Shown piece after piece: positions 24,057 to 34,956 of a stretch of DNA of 64,000 bases. A program made the position numbers and the translations under genes. Position 1 is the stretch's first letter. Each line of letters begins with the position of its first letter. The stretch is from Bradyrhizobium sp. 1(2017) (GTDB lineage Bacteria; Pseudomonadota; Alphaproteobacteria; Rhizobiales; Xanthobacteraceae): contig NZ_CP050022.2 of NCBI RefSeq assembly GCF_011602485.2, positions 2,872,001-2,936,000 on the forward strand, in the 5' to 3' direction. The notes beneath the pieces are model-generated. The model worked only from the letters and a program-made list of their open reading frames with translations, did not search any database and was not told the origin of the DNA.

Positions 24057-26186
24057 ATGTCCAATTCCAAAGATGCCGTCCGCAAGGTGCTTGACCAGGT
24101 CAAGGCGGACAACCGCACCAGCCTGACGGCGCCGGAAGGCAAGCTGGTCTGCGACGCCTATGGCATTCCGGTGCCGAAGGAAGGCGTGGCGAAGTCGGCC
24201 GGCGAGGCCGGCAAGATGGCCTCGTCGATGGGCTTCCCGGTCGTGATGAAGATCGTCTCGCCGGACATTCTCCACAAGACCGAAGCCGGCGGCGTCATCG
24301 TCGGCCTCAAGACGGCCGAGGAGGCCGAGAAGGCCTATGAGACCATTCTTGGCAACGCCAAGAAATACAAGTCCGACGCCAAGATCGAGGGCGTCCAGGT
24401 GCAGCAGATGCTGGCCGGCGGCACCGAAGTCATCGTCGGCTCGATCACCGACGGCTCGTTCGGCAAGCTGGTCGCCTTCGGCCTCGGCGGCGTGCTGGTC
24501 GAAGTCCTCAAGGATATCACCTTCCGCCTCGCGCCCGCGACCAAGGAGGATGCGCTTTCGATGCTCGACGGCATCCAGGCGCATGAGATCCTGAAGGGCG
24601 TTCGCGGCGGGGAACCCGTGAACCGTACCGCGCTCGCCGACGTCATCGTCAAGGTCTCGCAGCTCGTCACCGATTTCCCCGAAATCGTCGAGCTCGACCT
24701 CAACCCGGTGTTCGCGACGCCGAAGGGCGCGACCGCCGCCGACGTCCGCATCGTCGTCGACTTCGCCTATGTTCCCAAGCCGAAGCCGCGCCCGACCGAA
24801 GAGATCGTGGCGGCGATGAACCGCATCATGCAGCCGAAGGCCGTCGCCGTGGTCGGCGCCTCCGCCGAGGACGGCAAGATCGGCAACTCCGTGATGAAGA
24901 ACCTGATCAACGGCGGCTACAAGGGCGATATCTATCCGATCCATCCCAAGGCTGCCGAGATCCTCGGCTACAAGGCCTATAAGAGCGTCAAGGACGTGCC
25001 GGGTGTGATCGACGTCGCGGTGTTCGCGATCCCCGCGAAATTCGTGGCCGCAGCGCTCACCGAATGCGGCGAGAAGAAGATCCCGGGCGCGGTGCTGATC
25101 CCGTCGGGCTTCGCGGAAGCCGGCGCACCGGAACTGCAGGCCGAGATCGTCGAGGTCGGCAAGAAGTACGACATCCGCCTGATGGGACCCAACATCTACG
25201 GCTTCTACTATACGCCCGCCAACCTCTGTGCGACCTTCTGCACCGCCTACGACGTCAAGGGCCACGCGGCGCTGTCGTCGCAGTCGGGCGGCATCGGCAT
25301 GGCCATCATCGGCTTCTCGCGCTCGGCCAAGATGGGCGTCTCCGCGATCGTCGGTCTCGGCAACAAGTCCGACATCGACGAGGACGATCTCCTCGCCTTC
25401 TTCGAGCAAGATCCCAACACCAATCTGATCGCGCAGCACTGCGAAGACCTCAAGGACGGCCGCGCCTTCGCGGAAGCGGCCAAGCGCGTCTCCAAGAAGA
25501 AGCCTGTCGTCGTGCTCAAGGCCGGCCGCACCTCGGCCGGCGCCAAGGCGGCCTCGTCGCACACCGGCGCGCTCGCCGGTAACGACAAGATCTACGAGGA
25601 TGTCCTGGCGCAGTCGGGCGTGATCCGCGCCCGCTCGCTGCGGCAGCTGCTCGAATTCGCCCGCGGCGTGCCGGTGCTGCCGACGCCGAAGGGCGAGAAC
25701 GTGCTGATCATCACCGGCGCCGGCGGCTCGGGCGTGCTGCTGTCGGACTCCTGCGTCGACAACGGCCTGTCGCTGATGTCGATGCCGCCGGACCTCGACG
25801 CGGCCTTCCGCAAGTTCATCCCGCCGTTTGGTGCGGCTGGAAATCCTGTGGATATCACCGGCGGCGAGCCGCCGATCACCTACGTCAACACGGTGAAGCT
25901 CGGCCTCTCGGATGAGCGTATCCATTCGCTGATCCTCGGTTACTGGCACACCATCGTCACCCCGCCGATGGTGTTCGCCCGCAACATGGTCGAGGTGAAG
26001 AAGGAGATGGAGGCCAAGGGTTTCGTGAAGCCCATGGTCGCCTCGCTCGCCGGCGACGTCGAGGTCGAGGAAGCCGCCGAATATCTCTACCAGAACGGCA
26101 TCCCGGCCTACGCCTATTCGACCGAGCTCCCGGTCGAGGTGCTGGGCGCCAAGTACAAGTGGGCGCGCGGGGCAGGGTTGCTCTGA
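24057..26186 (+). CDS. ADP-forming acyl-CoA synthetase (acetate-CoA ligase family)
   Basis: The 709-residue fusion has, in order, an ATP-grasp half (about residues 1-240, beta-subunit-like), then a CoA-binding Rossmann half (about 260-380, AVVGASAEDGKIGNSVM), then a ligase/phosphohistidine half with SSHTGALAG (His502). It belongs to the NDP-forming acyl-CoA synthetases. They convert a carboxylic acid, CoA and ATP into an acyl-CoA, ADP and phosphate. In this locus it may make formyl-CoA or oxalyl-CoA to prime the Frc cycle; this is inferred from position and the upstream operator, not seen in the sequence. Confidence 0.92.
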   Translation: MSNSKDAVRKVLDQVKADNRTSLTAPEGKLVCDAYGIPVPKEGVAKSAGEAGKMASSMGFPVVMKIVSPDILHKTEAGGVIVGLKTAEEAEKAYETILGNAKKYKSDAKIEGVQVQQMLAGGTEVIVGSITDGSFGKLVAFGLGGVLVEVLKDITFRLAPATKEDALSMLDGIQAHEILKGVRGGEPVNRTALADVIVKVSQLVTDFPEIVELDLNPVFATPKGATAADVRIVVDFAYVPKPKPRPTEEIVAAMNRIMQPKAVAVVGASAEDGKIGNSVMKNLINGGYKGDIYPIHPKAAEILGYKAYKSVKDVPGVIDVAVFAIPAKFVAAALTECGEKKIPGAVLIPSGFAEAGAPELQAEIVEVGKKYDIRLMGPNIYGFYYTPANLCATFCTAYDVKGHAALSSQSGGIGMAIIGFSRSAKMGVSAIVGLGNKSDIDEDDLLAFFEQDPNTNLIAQHCEDLKDGRAFAEAAKRVSKKKPVVVLKAGRTSAGAKAASSHTGALAGNDKIYEDVLAQSGVIRARSLRQLLEFARGVPVLPTPKGENVLIITGAGGSGVLLSDSCVDNGLSLMSMPPDLDAAFRKFIPPFGAAGNPVDITGGEPPITYVNTVKLGLSDERIHSLILGYWHTIVTPPMVFARNMVEVKKEMEAKGFVKPMVASLAGDVEVEEAAEYLYQNGIPAYAYSTELPVEVLGAKYKWARGAGLL

Positions 26187-26233
26187 GACGAAATTGCCGC
26201 TTCACTTGATCCGGAGCGGCATTTCTTCAGGTA

Positions 26234-26336
26234 CGTCGTTCCGGGGCGATGCACAGCATCGAACTATGGTGCGCAATTGCGCACCTGAGAACCTCGAGAT
26301 TCCGGGTCTGGTCCTTCGGACCATCCCGGAATGACG
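26234..26336. repeat. Palindromic intergenic repeat element, about 103 bp
   Basis: The ends CGTCGTTCCGGG and CCCGGAATGACG are near-perfect inverted repeats (11 of 12). Inside lie a perfect palindrome GGTGCGCAATTGCGCACC (26268-26285) and a hairpin GGTCC-TTC-GGACC. Elements with this look are scattered in Bradyrhizobium genomes as far as I recall; here it sits between the acyl-CoA synthetase and IclR genes. Confidence 0.7.
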
Positions 26337-26359
26337 AACCTCCAAGGCGGCAGGTCGCG

Positions 26360-27202
26360 ATGAGCAAGAACGTGATCCGGCGCAAATCACCTGAGCCCCG
26401 ATCTTCATCGGAGGCCGACCACGACGCGCGCGATGGCGGCGTGCAGTCGGTCGACCGCGCGCTGTCGATCATCGAAACGCTGGCCGAGGACGACGAAGGC
26501 TATCGCCTCAGCGATCTTGCCGTCCGCACCGGCCTGTCAGCCTCCACCGTGCACCGCCTGCTGGCGACGCTGGAAAGCCGCCGCTTTGTGCAGTTCGACC
26601 GTGCCGAATCCAAATGGCATGTCGGCGTGCGCAGCTTCACGGTCGGTGCGAGCTTCGCGCGGCGGCGTAATTTCTCCGCGCAGGCGATCCCCTACTTGCG
26701 CAAGCTGCGTGATCTCACCCGCGAGACCGCCAATCTCGCCGTGGTCGACGACGAGTTCATCATCGTGCTGACCCGCATGGAAAGCCGCGAGATCATGCGC
26801 TCGCTGACCCAGGTCGGCGGCCGCGTCGCCATGGTGACGTCGGGGGTCGGCAAGGCGGTGCTCGCGACCTATTCGGACGAGGACGTCGGCGCGGTTATCC
26901 GCCATCACGGCATGCCCCGCCTGACCGAGAAGTCGATCGTGCGGCCGAGCGACCTGTTCAAGGAGCTCGAAAAGATCCGCAAGCAGGGCTTTGCAATCGA
27001 CGACGAGGAGGCGCAGATCGGCCTGCGCTGTGTGGCTGCCGTGGTATACAACGCTCTTGCCGAACCGCTTGCCGCGATCTCCGTATCCGGCATGACCAGC
27101 CGCGTCACCGACGAACGATTGCCGGAAATCGGGCAAATCGTGCGCGATGTCGCCGCCGAGCTGACGGTTGCGCTTGGCGGGGTGATCCCGACGCCCCGCT
27201 AA
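26360..27202 (+). CDS. IclR-family transcriptional regulator
   Basis: The 280-residue protein has the IclR helix-turn-helix (GVQSVDRALSIIETLAEDDEGYRLSDLAVRTGLSASTVHRLLATLESRRFV) and a C-terminal effector domain (near DDEEAQIGLRCVAAVVYN). The start at 26360 was chosen because GGCGGCAGGTCGCG precedes it and upstream codons lie in a repeat. Its place, one gene before a TctCBA system on the same strand, suggests it controls that transporter; the effector is unknown. Confidence 0.93.
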   Translation: MSKNVIRRKSPEPRSSSEADHDARDGGVQSVDRALSIIETLAEDDEGYRLSDLAVRTGLSASTVHRLLATLESRRFVQFDRAESKWHVGVRSFTVGASFARRRNFSAQAIPYLRKLRDLTRETANLAVVDDEFIIVLTRMESREIMRSLTQVGGRVAMVTSGVGKAVLATYSDEDVGAVIRHHGMPRLTEKSIVRPSDLFKELEKIRKQGFAIDDEEAQIGLRCVAAVVYNALAEPLAAISVSGMTSRVTDERLPEIGQIVRDVAAELTVALGGVIPTPR

Positions 27203-27310
27203 CCACGAGCCCCCGGGGGCATGTCTCTGGACAGCATCGGCCGTTTTGGCTGATATGCGACCAAACGACACAATGCGGCAAACGTCCGCATGAGCCCGGA
27301 GAGCGTCCTC

Positions 27311-28279
27311 ATGTTTCAATTTCCCGCGCGTCTTGTCGGCGCAGCCGTCGCGCTGACCCTGGCGGCAGCCACGCCTTCCGTTGCCCAGCAGCTCGAGCTC
27401 AAGCTGATGGCGCCGGCCGCACCCGGCGGCGGCTGGGACCAGACCGCGCGCTCGATGCAGCAGGCGCTGGTGGCTTCGGGCGTCGCGCGCAGCGTGCAGG
27501 TCACCAACGTTCCGGGCGCGGGCGGCAGCGTCGGCATCGCGCAATTCGTCAACGGCGCCAAGAGCGACGGCAACCAGCTGATGGTCAACGGCTTCGTCAT
27601 GGTGGGTGCGCTCGCCATGAACAAGTCGCCGGTGACGCTGGAGCAGGTGACGCCAATCGCGCGCCTCACCGAGGAAATCCAGGTGATCGTGGTGCCCGCG
27701 AATTCGCCGATCAAGACGGCGCAGGATCTCGCCGCCGCGGTGAAGGCGGATATCGCCAAGGTGACCTTCGCTGGCGGCTCGGCCGGCGGCGTCGACCATG
27801 TGATGGCCGCGTTGTTCGCCGGCGCGGTCGGCGCCGATGCGAAGAAGATCAACTACATCCCGTTCTCCGGCGGCGGCGAGTCGCTGGCGGCGATTCTCGG
27901 AGGCAAGGTCACCGCGGGCATTTCGGGGCTCAGCGAATATGAAGGGCAGATCAAGTCCGGCAAGCTGCGCGCGATCGGCGTGACCTCGGAGAAGCGCATC
28001 GCCGGCAGCGATATCCCCACCTTCAAGGAACAAGGCATCGACCTCGTGATCGCCAACTGGCGCTCGGTGGTCGCGCCTCCCGGCATCACGCCTGAGCAGC
28101 GCAAGACCTTGAGCGATGCGGTCGAGAAGATGGTGAAGTCGGACGCCTGGAAGGAGATCCTCAAGCAGAAGGGCTGGGACGACGCCTATCTCGGCGGCGA
28201 CGCCTTCGCCGACTTCCTGAAGAAGGAAACGGCGCGCGTCACCGACGTGCTGAAATCGGTCGGCCTCGTCAAGTCATGA
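27311..28279 (+). CDS. tctC: Tripartite tricarboxylate transporter substrate-binding protein TctC (second system)
   Basis: The 322-residue protein starts with a Sec signal ([17 protein letters not shown]) and has the Bug-family substrate loop [14 protein letters not shown] and later [14 protein letters not shown]. It should bind a carboxylate in the periplasm. It is distinct in sequence from the copy at 7807-8814. It is the first gene of a tightly packed operon (ATGA overlap with tctB). No regulon operator lies upstream, so its substrate may differ from that of the first Tct. Confidence 0.93.
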   Translation: MFQFPARLVGAAVALTLAAATPSVAQQLELKLMAPAAPGGGWDQTARSMQQALVASGVARSVQVTNVPGAGGSVGIAQFVNGAKSDGNQLMVNGFVMVGALAMNKSPVTLEQVTPIARLTEEIQVIVVPANSPIKTAQDLAAAVKADIAKVTFAGGSAGGVDHVMAALFAGAVGADAKKINYIPFSGGGESLAAILGGKVTAGISGLSEYEGQIKSGKLRAIGVTSEKRIAGSDIPTFKEQGIDLVIANWRSVVAPPGITPEQRKTLSDAVEKMVKSDAWKEILKQKGWDDAYLGGDAFADFLKKETARVTDVLKSVGLVKS

Positions 28280-28761
28280 CCTCAGGCGATCCGGCCCAGC
28301 CGCCGCGGCGCGTCGATCGCGCCGGCCTCGTCATCGCAGCATTGCTTGCGGTGCTCGCCGCGGTCCTGGTCTGGGACGCGCGCGGCCTGTCATCCACCAC
28401 GATGTACGGCATGGGCCCGGAGGCGATGCCGATCGTGGTCGCCAGCGGCCTTGCGCTGCTTGCGATCGGCAGTTTCGTCGACGCGCTGCGCGGCAATCTG
28501 CCGGCGCGCGAGAGTTCCGATCCAGTGCCGGTGGTTCTGATCCTCATTGGCCTTGCGCTCCTGATCGCCATCATCGGCTTCGGCGGCGGCTTCATCCTGG
28601 CGACGTCGGCGCTGTTCGTGACGACCTCGGCGGCCTTCGGGCGCCGCGCCATCCTCGTCGACAGCGTCATCGCGCTCGTGATGTCGACCCTCATCTACCT
28701 CGCGTTCTACCGCCTGCTGACGCTGAGCCTTCCGACCGGCCCGCTGGAGCGACTGCTGTGA
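28276..28761 (+). CDS. tctB: Tripartite tricarboxylate transporter subunit TctB (second system)
   Basis: A 161-residue protein with four predicted helices ([17 protein letters not shown] near the start, the last near 139-155). TctB sequences are weakly conserved; the call rests on size, topology and place between tctC and tctA, with 4-nt overlaps on the left and a TGATG overlap on the right. Confidence 0.88.
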   Translation: MTSGDPAQPPRRVDRAGLVIAALLAVLAAVLVWDARGLSSTTMYGMGPEAMPIVVASGLALLAIGSFVDALRGNLPARESSDPVPVVLILIGLALLIAIIGFGGGFILATSALFVTTSAAFGRRAILVDSVIALVMSTLIYLAFYRLLTLSLPTGPLERLL

Positions 28762-30260
28762 TGGACACTTTTGCGGCGCTGGCCCACGGCATGGCGGTCG
28801 CCGTCCAGCCGATGAATCTTCTTTATGCGCTGATTGGCGTGTTCCTTGGCACAGCCGTCGGCGTGCTGCCCGGCATCGGCCCGGCGTTGACGGTCGCGCT
28901 GCTGCTGCCTGTCACCTACAAGCTCGATCCCGGCGGCTCGCTGATCATGTTTGCCGGCATCTATTACGGCGGCATGTATGGCGGATCGACCACCGCGATT
29001 CTCATCAACACGCCCGGCGAGAGCGCCTCGATGGCGACCGCGCTCGAAGGCAACAAGATGGCCAAGGCCGGCCGCGGTGGCCCGGCGCTCGCGACCTCCG
29101 CGATAGGCTCCTTCGTCGCCGGCACCATCGCGACCATTGGGCTCGCGTTCCTTGCGCCGTGGCTGGTCGATTTCGCCGTGCGCTTCGGGCCTGAGGATTA
29201 TTTCGCGCTGATGTGCGTCGCCTTCGTCACGGTATCGGCGACCTTCGGCGATTCACCGGTCCGCGGCCTGACCAGCCTGTTCATCGGCCTGACGCTCGGC
29301 CTCGTCGGCATCGACAAGCTGACCGGCCAGGCTCGGCTCGCGTTCGGCGTTCCTGAATTGCTCGACGGCGTCGAGGTGACGACGCTCGCGGTCGGCCTGT
29401 TCGCGGTGGGCGAGGCGCTCTACGTCGCATCGCGCCGCCACCACACCGAGGAAAAGCTGGAGCCGGTGCGCGGCTCGCTGTGGATGACGAAAGACGACTG
29501 GAAGCGGTCGTGGAAGCCGTGGCTGCGCGGCACCATGTTCGGCTTCCCGATCGGCGCGCTGCCTGCCGGCGGCGCGGAGATCCCGACTTTCCTGTCCTAT
29601 TCCGCCGAGAAGCGGCTCACGAAACACCCCGAGGAGTTCGGCAAGGGCGCGATCGAAGGCGTCGCGGGACCGGAAGCTGCCAACAATGCCTCCGCCGCCG
29701 GCACGCTGGTGCCGCTGCTCACGCTCGGCCTGCCGACCTCGGCGACGGCCGCGATGATGCTGGCAGGCTTTCAGCAATACGGCCTCAACCCGGGGCCGCT
29801 GTTGTTCGCCGAGCGGCCCGATCTGGTCTGGGGCCTGATCGCCAGCCTGTTCATCGCCAACGCGATGCTGCTGGTGCTCAACCTGCCCCTGGTCGGCCTG
29901 TGGGTGCGGTTGCTCGCGATCCCGCAGCCCTGGCTCTATGCCGGCATTCTCGTCTTCGCGACCATGGGCACCATCGCCGCAAAGCCGTCGGTGGTCGAAT
30001 TGTCGATGCTGGCCGGCTTCGGTGTGCTTGGCTTCCTGATGCGCCGGTTCGATTTTCCGATCGCGCCCGTCGTCGTCGGCCTGATCCTCGGACCGATCGC
30101 CGAGAGCCAGCTGCGCCGTGCGCTTGCGATCAGCCTCGGCGATCCCATGGCGCTGGTGCAGAGCCCGATCTCGGCAACGCTGCTCGCGCTGGCGCTGATC
30201 GCGCTGCTGGCGCCTTTCGTGCTGAAGGGGCTCGGGCGGTTCAAGGCGAACGAGGATTAG
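28761..30260 (+). CDS. tctA: Tripartite tricarboxylate transporter large permease TctA (second system)
   Basis: The 499-residue protein carries [39 protein letters not shown] and a second mirrored loop near [16 protein letters not shown], the TctA signature. It moves the substrate bound by its TctC across the inner membrane. The start ATG overlaps the stop of tctB (TGATG), so translation is coupled. The IclR gene upstream probably regulates the set. Confidence 0.93.
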   Translation: MDTFAALAHGMAVAVQPMNLLYALIGVFLGTAVGVLPGIGPALTVALLLPVTYKLDPGGSLIMFAGIYYGGMYGGSTTAILINTPGESASMATALEGNKMAKAGRGGPALATSAIGSFVAGTIATIGLAFLAPWLVDFAVRFGPEDYFALMCVAFVTVSATFGDSPVRGLTSLFIGLTLGLVGIDKLTGQARLAFGVPELLDGVEVTTLAVGLFAVGEALYVASRRHHTEEKLEPVRGSLWMTKDDWKRSWKPWLRGTMFGFPIGALPAGGAEIPTFLSYSAEKRLTKHPEEFGKGAIEGVAGPEAANNASAAGTLVPLLTLGLPTSATAAMMLAGFQQYGLNPGPLLFAERPDLVWGLIASLFIANAMLLVLNLPLVGLWVRLLAIPQPWLYAGILVFATMGTIAAKPSVVELSMLAGFGVLGFLMRRFDFPIAPVVVGLILGPIAESQLRRALAISLGDPMALVQSPISATLLALALIALLAPFVLKGLGRFKANED

Positions 30261-30313
30261 CCCTTCCGACGCATGCATGTTCTAATGCTGCGTCCATCTC
30301 TTGGGGAAACGCC

Positions 30314-31114
30314 ATGCCGTCGGAACTTCGTTCGCCCCGTCTCGCCGTCCTGATCGATGCCGACAATGCCTCCGCGAAGATCGCGGATGGACTGTTCGAG
30401 GAGATCGCCAAGATCGGCGAGGCCAGCGTTCGCCGCATTTACGGCGACTTCTCCAACGCGCGGTCCAGGGGCTGGGCCGATATTCTGTCGAAGCATGCCA
30501 TCATCCCACAGCAGCAATTCGCTTATACGACGGGAAAGAATGCTTCCGACATAACGCTGGTCATTGACGCAATGGACCTGCTTCACAGCGGTCGGTTCGA
30601 TGGCTTCTGCCTTGTTTCATCCGACAGCGATTTTACCCGTCTGGCCGCTCGCATCCGGGAGCAGGGCATTGATGTCTTTGGGTTCGGAGAGCAGAAGACA
30701 CCGGAGAGCTTCAGGCAGGCCTGCCGAAGGTTCGTCTACACGGAGAACCTGCTTGCCGGCACGGCAACCACCCAAGACGCCGCCGTGAGGTCCTCGTCGC
30801 TTCAGCCGTCCGATGCCGCCACGCCCATCATCAAGAAGGTCATCGCCCAGATGGAGAGCGAGGACGGTTGGGTTGCGCTCGGTGAGGTTGGAAAGCGGCT
30901 CGCCAATCTAGCTTCCGATTTCGATCCGAGGACCTTCGGCTTCCGCAAGCTGAGCGACCTCGTCCGAAAGACGAATTCGTTCGAGATTGATGAGACAAAC
31001 GGCCGGTCCCTGCGGATTCGGGTCAAGGCATCTGCCGCACCACCCCCGAAGAGGCGGAACTCGCCCAGAACTCCAAGGTCGGGGGCCGCAAGTAGTTCGG
31101 CGCCTAAAGCCTAA
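30314..31114 (+). CDS. NYN-domain protein with C-terminal OST-HTH/LOTUS-like region
   Basis: The 266-residue protein starts with an NYN (PIN-like) nuclease fold: AVLIDADNASAKIADGLFEEI (Asp residues near 15-17), then GKNASDITLVIDAMDLLHSG and CLVSSDSDFTRLAARI, which carry the acidic residues of the active site. The C-terminal part (IIKKVIAQMESEDGWVALGEVGKRL and FGFRKLSDLVRK) reads like an OST-HTH/LOTUS RNA-binding domain. It is likely an RNase or RNA-binding protein. It stands alone with no clear link to its metabolic neighbours. Confidence 0.88.
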   Translation: MPSELRSPRLAVLIDADNASAKIADGLFEEIAKIGEASVRRIYGDFSNARSRGWADILSKHAIIPQQQFAYTTGKNASDITLVIDAMDLLHSGRFDGFCLVSSDSDFTRLAARIREQGIDVFGFGEQKTPESFRQACRRFVYTENLLAGTATTQDAAVRSSSLQPSDAATPIIKKVIAQMESEDGWVALGEVGKRLANLASDFDPRTFGFRKLSDLVRKTNSFEIDETNGRSLRIRVKASAAPPPKRRNSPRTPRSGAASSSAPKA

Positions 31115-31199
31115 GCAGGGCGTGCCGTTATATTTGAGCTTGCCCGGCTGGACACAGGGCGTAACCATCGCTCGGACGTAACGTCACGCGAGGGTCCCG

Positions 31200-33002
31200 A
31201 TGACCAAACTTACCCGCTTCGCCGTCGCGCCGCTGCACAGCATGACGCGGCGCCTTGCCGATGTTGCCTCGGCGCGCGTCGCACCGGATCTCGTCGTCAC
31301 GGGGGCACGAGTACTATCGACCTATTCGGAGCGCATCCACGCGAACCGCGAGGTCTGGATTGCCGGCGGCCGCATCGCCGCGGTGAAGCCATCAGGCATG
31401 GCGAAGAAGATCTGGAGCGGCGTGTCGCTCTATGACGCGGCAGGCGGCATCATTGCGCCGGGGCTGGTCGATCCGCACATCCACATCGAATCCTCGATGG
31501 TGACGGCCTGTGCCTACGCGGAAGCCGCGCTGCTGAACGGCACCACCACGATCTTCTGCGACAGCCACGAGATCGGCAACGTCATGGATGTCGCCGGCGT
31601 CGAGGCGATGCTGGAGGACGCGCGGCAGGCGCCGCTCTCGATCTTCCTGACGGTGCCGAGCACGGTGCCGGCGACGTCGGCGGAACTGGAAACCGCGGGC
31701 GGCGACCTCACGCCGGACAAGATCGCGGGCCTGTTCGACCGCTGGCCGGAAGCGGTGGCGCTCGGCGAGAAGATGGACTTTGTCCCCGTCACCATGGGCG
31801 ACGAGCGCAGCCACGCCATCCTGGCGGCAGCGCTGAAGCGGGGACGGCCGGTGTCCGGTCACGTCTACGGCCGCGAATTCGTCGCCGCCTATGCGGCGTC
31901 CGGCGTCACCGACACCCATGAGGCGATCGACCGCGACATTGCCGACGATCTGCTCGACGCCGGCGTCTGGGTCTTCCTGCGCGGCGGTCCGCCGACCACG
32001 CCCTGGCATTCGCTGCCGCAGGCGATCCGGACGGTCACCGAGCTCGGGGCCTCGCACAAGCGCACCGCCGTGTGCACGGACGACCGCGATGCCGACGACC
32101 TGCTGCTGTTCGGCCTGGACTGGGTGGTGAGGGAAGCCGTGAAGGCGGGGATGTCACCGGAACAGGCCTGGTCGATGGGCTCGCTGCATGGCGCGACACG
32201 CTTCGGCATGGAGGGCGATATCGGCGGACTCGGTGGCGGCCGCCGCGCCGATCTCGTGCTGATGGACGATCAGCTCAAGCCGCAATGCACCTGGTATGGC
32301 GGCGAACTCGTGGTCGAGCACGGCAAGATCACGCCGCGTCTCGATCAGGCGCTGTCGCAGCGATACCAATATCCCAGGACGGCCTATGCGACGGTCAAGC
32401 TGCCGGAGGCGATGAAGTTGACGCCGGAGCTGCCGGTGAAAGCCTGCACCGTCAACGCGATCAAGACCGCGTTGCCCGGCATCACGCTGATCCACGAGAA
32501 GGTTGCGGTCGAGCCCGTCGGGGATTGGCCGTCGCTGTTCGCGCGCTACGGCCTGTGCTTCGTCACGGTCGTCGAGCGTCACGGCAAAACCGCGGGCAAT
32601 GTTGCCCATGGCCTGCTCAAGGATTTTGGCCTGAAGCGCGGAGCGGTCGCGTCCAGTGTGGGGCATGACAGCCACAACATCATCGTCGCCGGAACCAACG
32701 AGCCGGATATGCGCGTGGCTATCGCTGCGATCAAGGACCACCAGGGCGGCGTATGCGTCGTCGCGGACGGTCAGGTGAGGGCGCTGGTTCCGCTGCCGAT
32801 CGCGGGGCTGCTCTCCGACAAGCGCGTCACGGAGGTGGCCGAAGAGGTCAAGGCGCTCAAGACCGAATGGACGGAGGCCGGTTGCACCATTCCCTACATG
32901 GGCTTCAATTTGATTCCGCTATCGGTCATTCCGGAAATTCGCATCACCGACAAAGGCCTCGTGCTGGTGCCGCAGATGGAGCTGGCGCCACTGTTCGAGT
33001 GA
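31200..33002 (+). CDS. ade: Adenine deaminase
   Basis: The 600-residue amidohydrolase has the metal-binding HIHIESSMV near residue 98 and a characteristic Ade C-terminal half ([20 protein letters not shown]). It converts adenine to hypoxanthine and ammonia. It is one gene upstream of gcl, so purine breakdown to glyoxylate may feed the same pathway, though no allantoin genes are in this window. The ATG at 31200 was kept; the longer N-terminus with MTRRL before VVTGARVL is usual for the family. Confidence 0.88.
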   Translation: MTKLTRFAVAPLHSMTRRLADVASARVAPDLVVTGARVLSTYSERIHANREVWIAGGRIAAVKPSGMAKKIWSGVSLYDAAGGIIAPGLVDPHIHIESSMVTACAYAEAALLNGTTTIFCDSHEIGNVMDVAGVEAMLEDARQAPLSIFLTVPSTVPATSAELETAGGDLTPDKIAGLFDRWPEAVALGEKMDFVPVTMGDERSHAILAAALKRGRPVSGHVYGREFVAAYAASGVTDTHEAIDRDIADDLLDAGVWVFLRGGPPTTPWHSLPQAIRTVTELGASHKRTAVCTDDRDADDLLLFGLDWVVREAVKAGMSPEQAWSMGSLHGATRFGMEGDIGGLGGGRRADLVLMDDQLKPQCTWYGGELVVEHGKITPRLDQALSQRYQYPRTAYATVKLPEAMKLTPELPVKACTVNAIKTALPGITLIHEKVAVEPVGDWPSLFARYGLCFVTVVERHGKTAGNVAHGLLKDFGLKRGAVASSVGHDSHNIIVAGTNEPDMRVAIAAIKDHQGGVCVVADGQVRALVPLPIAGLLSDKRVTEVAEEVKALKTEWTEAGCTIPYMGFNLIPLSVIPEIRITDKGLVLVPQMELAPLFE

Positions 33003-33154
33003 TCTGCTTTCACGTGTATCTCGATCTAACCGACTGAGACCGCCACGATTTTTCCGCGGCTGCCGCATCGTGGAAAATAAAATCGATCTCGTTGAGATCG
33101 CACCGTGCAGACCGGATGATCTCGCTCGCTGACGCAACTCAAGCGAGGTCCGAT

Positions 33155-34945
33155 ATGGCGAAGATGCGAGCCGTCGATGCTGCCGTGCGAATTCTGGAGA
33201 AGGAAGGCATCTCGACTGCCTTCGGGGTTCCCGGGGCCGCGATCAATCCGCTTTACTCGGCGCTGAAGAAGCGCGGCTCGGTCCGCCACATCCTGGCGCG
33301 CCATGTCGAGGGCGCCTCGCACATGGCCGAAGGTTATACGCGGGCGAAGGCCGGAAATATCGGTGTCTGCATCGGCACGTCAGGGCCGGCCGGCACCGAC
33401 ATGATCACCGGGCTTTACTCGGCGATCGCCGATTCCATTCCGATCCTCTGCATCACCGGGCAGGCGCCGCGGGCACGGCTCTACAAGGAGGATTTTCAGG
33501 CCGTCGACATCGAGTCGATCGCAAAGCCCGTGACCAAGTGGGCGGTGATGGTGCGCGAGCCGGCGCTGGTCCCGCGCGTGTTCAGCCAGGCTTTTCACGT
33601 GATGCGCTCGGGCCGGCCGGGGCCGGTGCTGATCGACATGCCGCTCGACGTGCAGCTCGCAGAGATCGAGTTCGACGACGAGACCTACGAGCCGCTGCCG
33701 GTCTACAAGCCTGCCGCAACGCGCAAGCAGATCGAGAAGGCGCTGGAGATGCTCAACGCGGCCGAGCGTCCGCTGATCGTCGCGGGCGGCGGCATCATCA
33801 ACGCCGATGCGTCGGACCTGCTGGTCGAATTCGCCGAGATCGCCAACGTGCCTGTGGTGCCGACGCTGATGGGGTGGGGCGCGATCCCCGACGACCATGT
33901 GCTGATGGCCGGCATGGTCGGGCTCCAGACCAGTCACCGCTACGGCAACGCGACGCTGCTGGAATCCGATTTCGTGCTCGGCATCGGCAATCGCTGGGCC
34001 AACCGCCACACCGGCTCGGTCGAGACCTATACCAAGGGCCGCAAGTTCGTCCACGTGGACATCGAGCCGACCCAGATCGGGCGTGTGTTCAATCCCGATC
34101 TCGGCATCGTCTCTGACGCGAAGGCGGCGCTCGAGCTCTTCGTCACCGTCGGCAGGGAGTGGCGCCGGTCGGGCAGGCTCCGCGAGCGCCAGGCGTGGCC
34201 CGCGTCCTGCCGTGACCGCAAGAAGACGATGCTGCGCAAGAGCCATTTCGACAACGTCCCGATCAAGCCGCAGCGCGTCTACGAGGAAATGAACAAGGCG
34301 TTCGGCCGCGACACCACCTATGTCACCGTGATCGGCCTGTCGCAGATCGCCGGCGCGCAGTTCCTCGGCGTCTACAAGCCGCGCAACTGGATCAATGCCG
34401 GCCAGGCGGGACCGCTCGGCTGGACGTTGCCGGCGGCGCTCGGCGTGCGCGCCGCATGCCCGGATCGCGAGATCGTCGCGCTCTCGGGCGACTACGACTT
34501 CCAGTTCCTGATCGAGGAGCTCGCAGTCGGTGCGCAATTCAATCTGCCCTACATCCACGTCGTCGTGAACAATTCCTATCTGGGCCTGATCCGCCAGGCC
34601 CAGCGCGGCTTCGACATGGACTATCACGTCCAGCTCTCCTTCGAGAACATCAACGCGCCCGAGATCGGCGTGTACGGCGTCGACCATGTGACGGTCGCCG
34701 AAGGCCTCGGCTGCAAGGCGATCCGCGTCACGGACCCGAAGGACACGCAGGCGGCGTTCGCGACCGCGCGCGAATTGATGGCCAAGCACCGTGTGCCTGT
34801 GGTGGTCGAATTCATCCTCGAACGCGTCACAAACATCGCGATGGGCACGGAGATCGACAACATCGTCGAGTTCGAGGAGGTGCTGGACCTGCCGCTCGAC
34901 GAGGTCGGGACCAAGCGGGCCGGCGTGCTGCAGCCGGCGGAATAG
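33155..34945 (+). CDS. gcl: Glyoxylate carboligase
   Basis: The 596-residue ThDP enzyme joins two glyoxylates to tartronate semialdehyde and CO2. The key Gcl feature is visible: Val51 in [12 protein letters not shown], where other ThDP enzymes have Glu. The ThDP/Mg motif lies at [13 protein letters not shown] with [10 protein letters not shown]. The start at 33155 follows a GAGG ribosome site and aligns Val51 with the E. coli numbering. It is the first gene of gcl-hyi-glxR (11-bp gaps). Confidence 0.96.
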   Translation: MAKMRAVDAAVRILEKEGISTAFGVPGAAINPLYSALKKRGSVRHILARHVEGASHMAEGYTRAKAGNIGVCIGTSGPAGTDMITGLYSAIADSIPILCITGQAPRARLYKEDFQAVDIESIAKPVTKWAVMVREPALVPRVFSQAFHVMRSGRPGPVLIDMPLDVQLAEIEFDDETYEPLPVYKPAATRKQIEKALEMLNAAERPLIVAGGGIINADASDLLVEFAEIANVPVVPTLMGWGAIPDDHVLMAGMVGLQTSHRYGNATLLESDFVLGIGNRWANRHTGSVETYTKGRKFVHVDIEPTQIGRVFNPDLGIVSDAKAALELFVTVGREWRRSGRLRERQAWPASCRDRKKTMLRKSHFDNVPIKPQRVYEEMNKAFGRDTTYVTVIGLSQIAGAQFLGVYKPRNWINAGQAGPLGWTLPAALGVRAACPDREIVALSGDYDFQFLIEELAVGAQFNLPYIHVVVNNSYLGLIRQAQRGFDMDYHVQLSFENINAPEIGVYGVDHVTVAEGLGCKAIRVTDPKDTQAAFATARELMAKHRVPVVVEFILERVTNIAMGTEIDNIVEFEEVLDLPLDEVGTKRAGVLQPAE

Positions 34946-34956
34946 GGGAGAGCATC

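Noticed and set aside
27040..27056. GTGGTATACAA inside the iclR gene, like half an operator
   Set aside because: Only one half-site is present, inside a coding frame.
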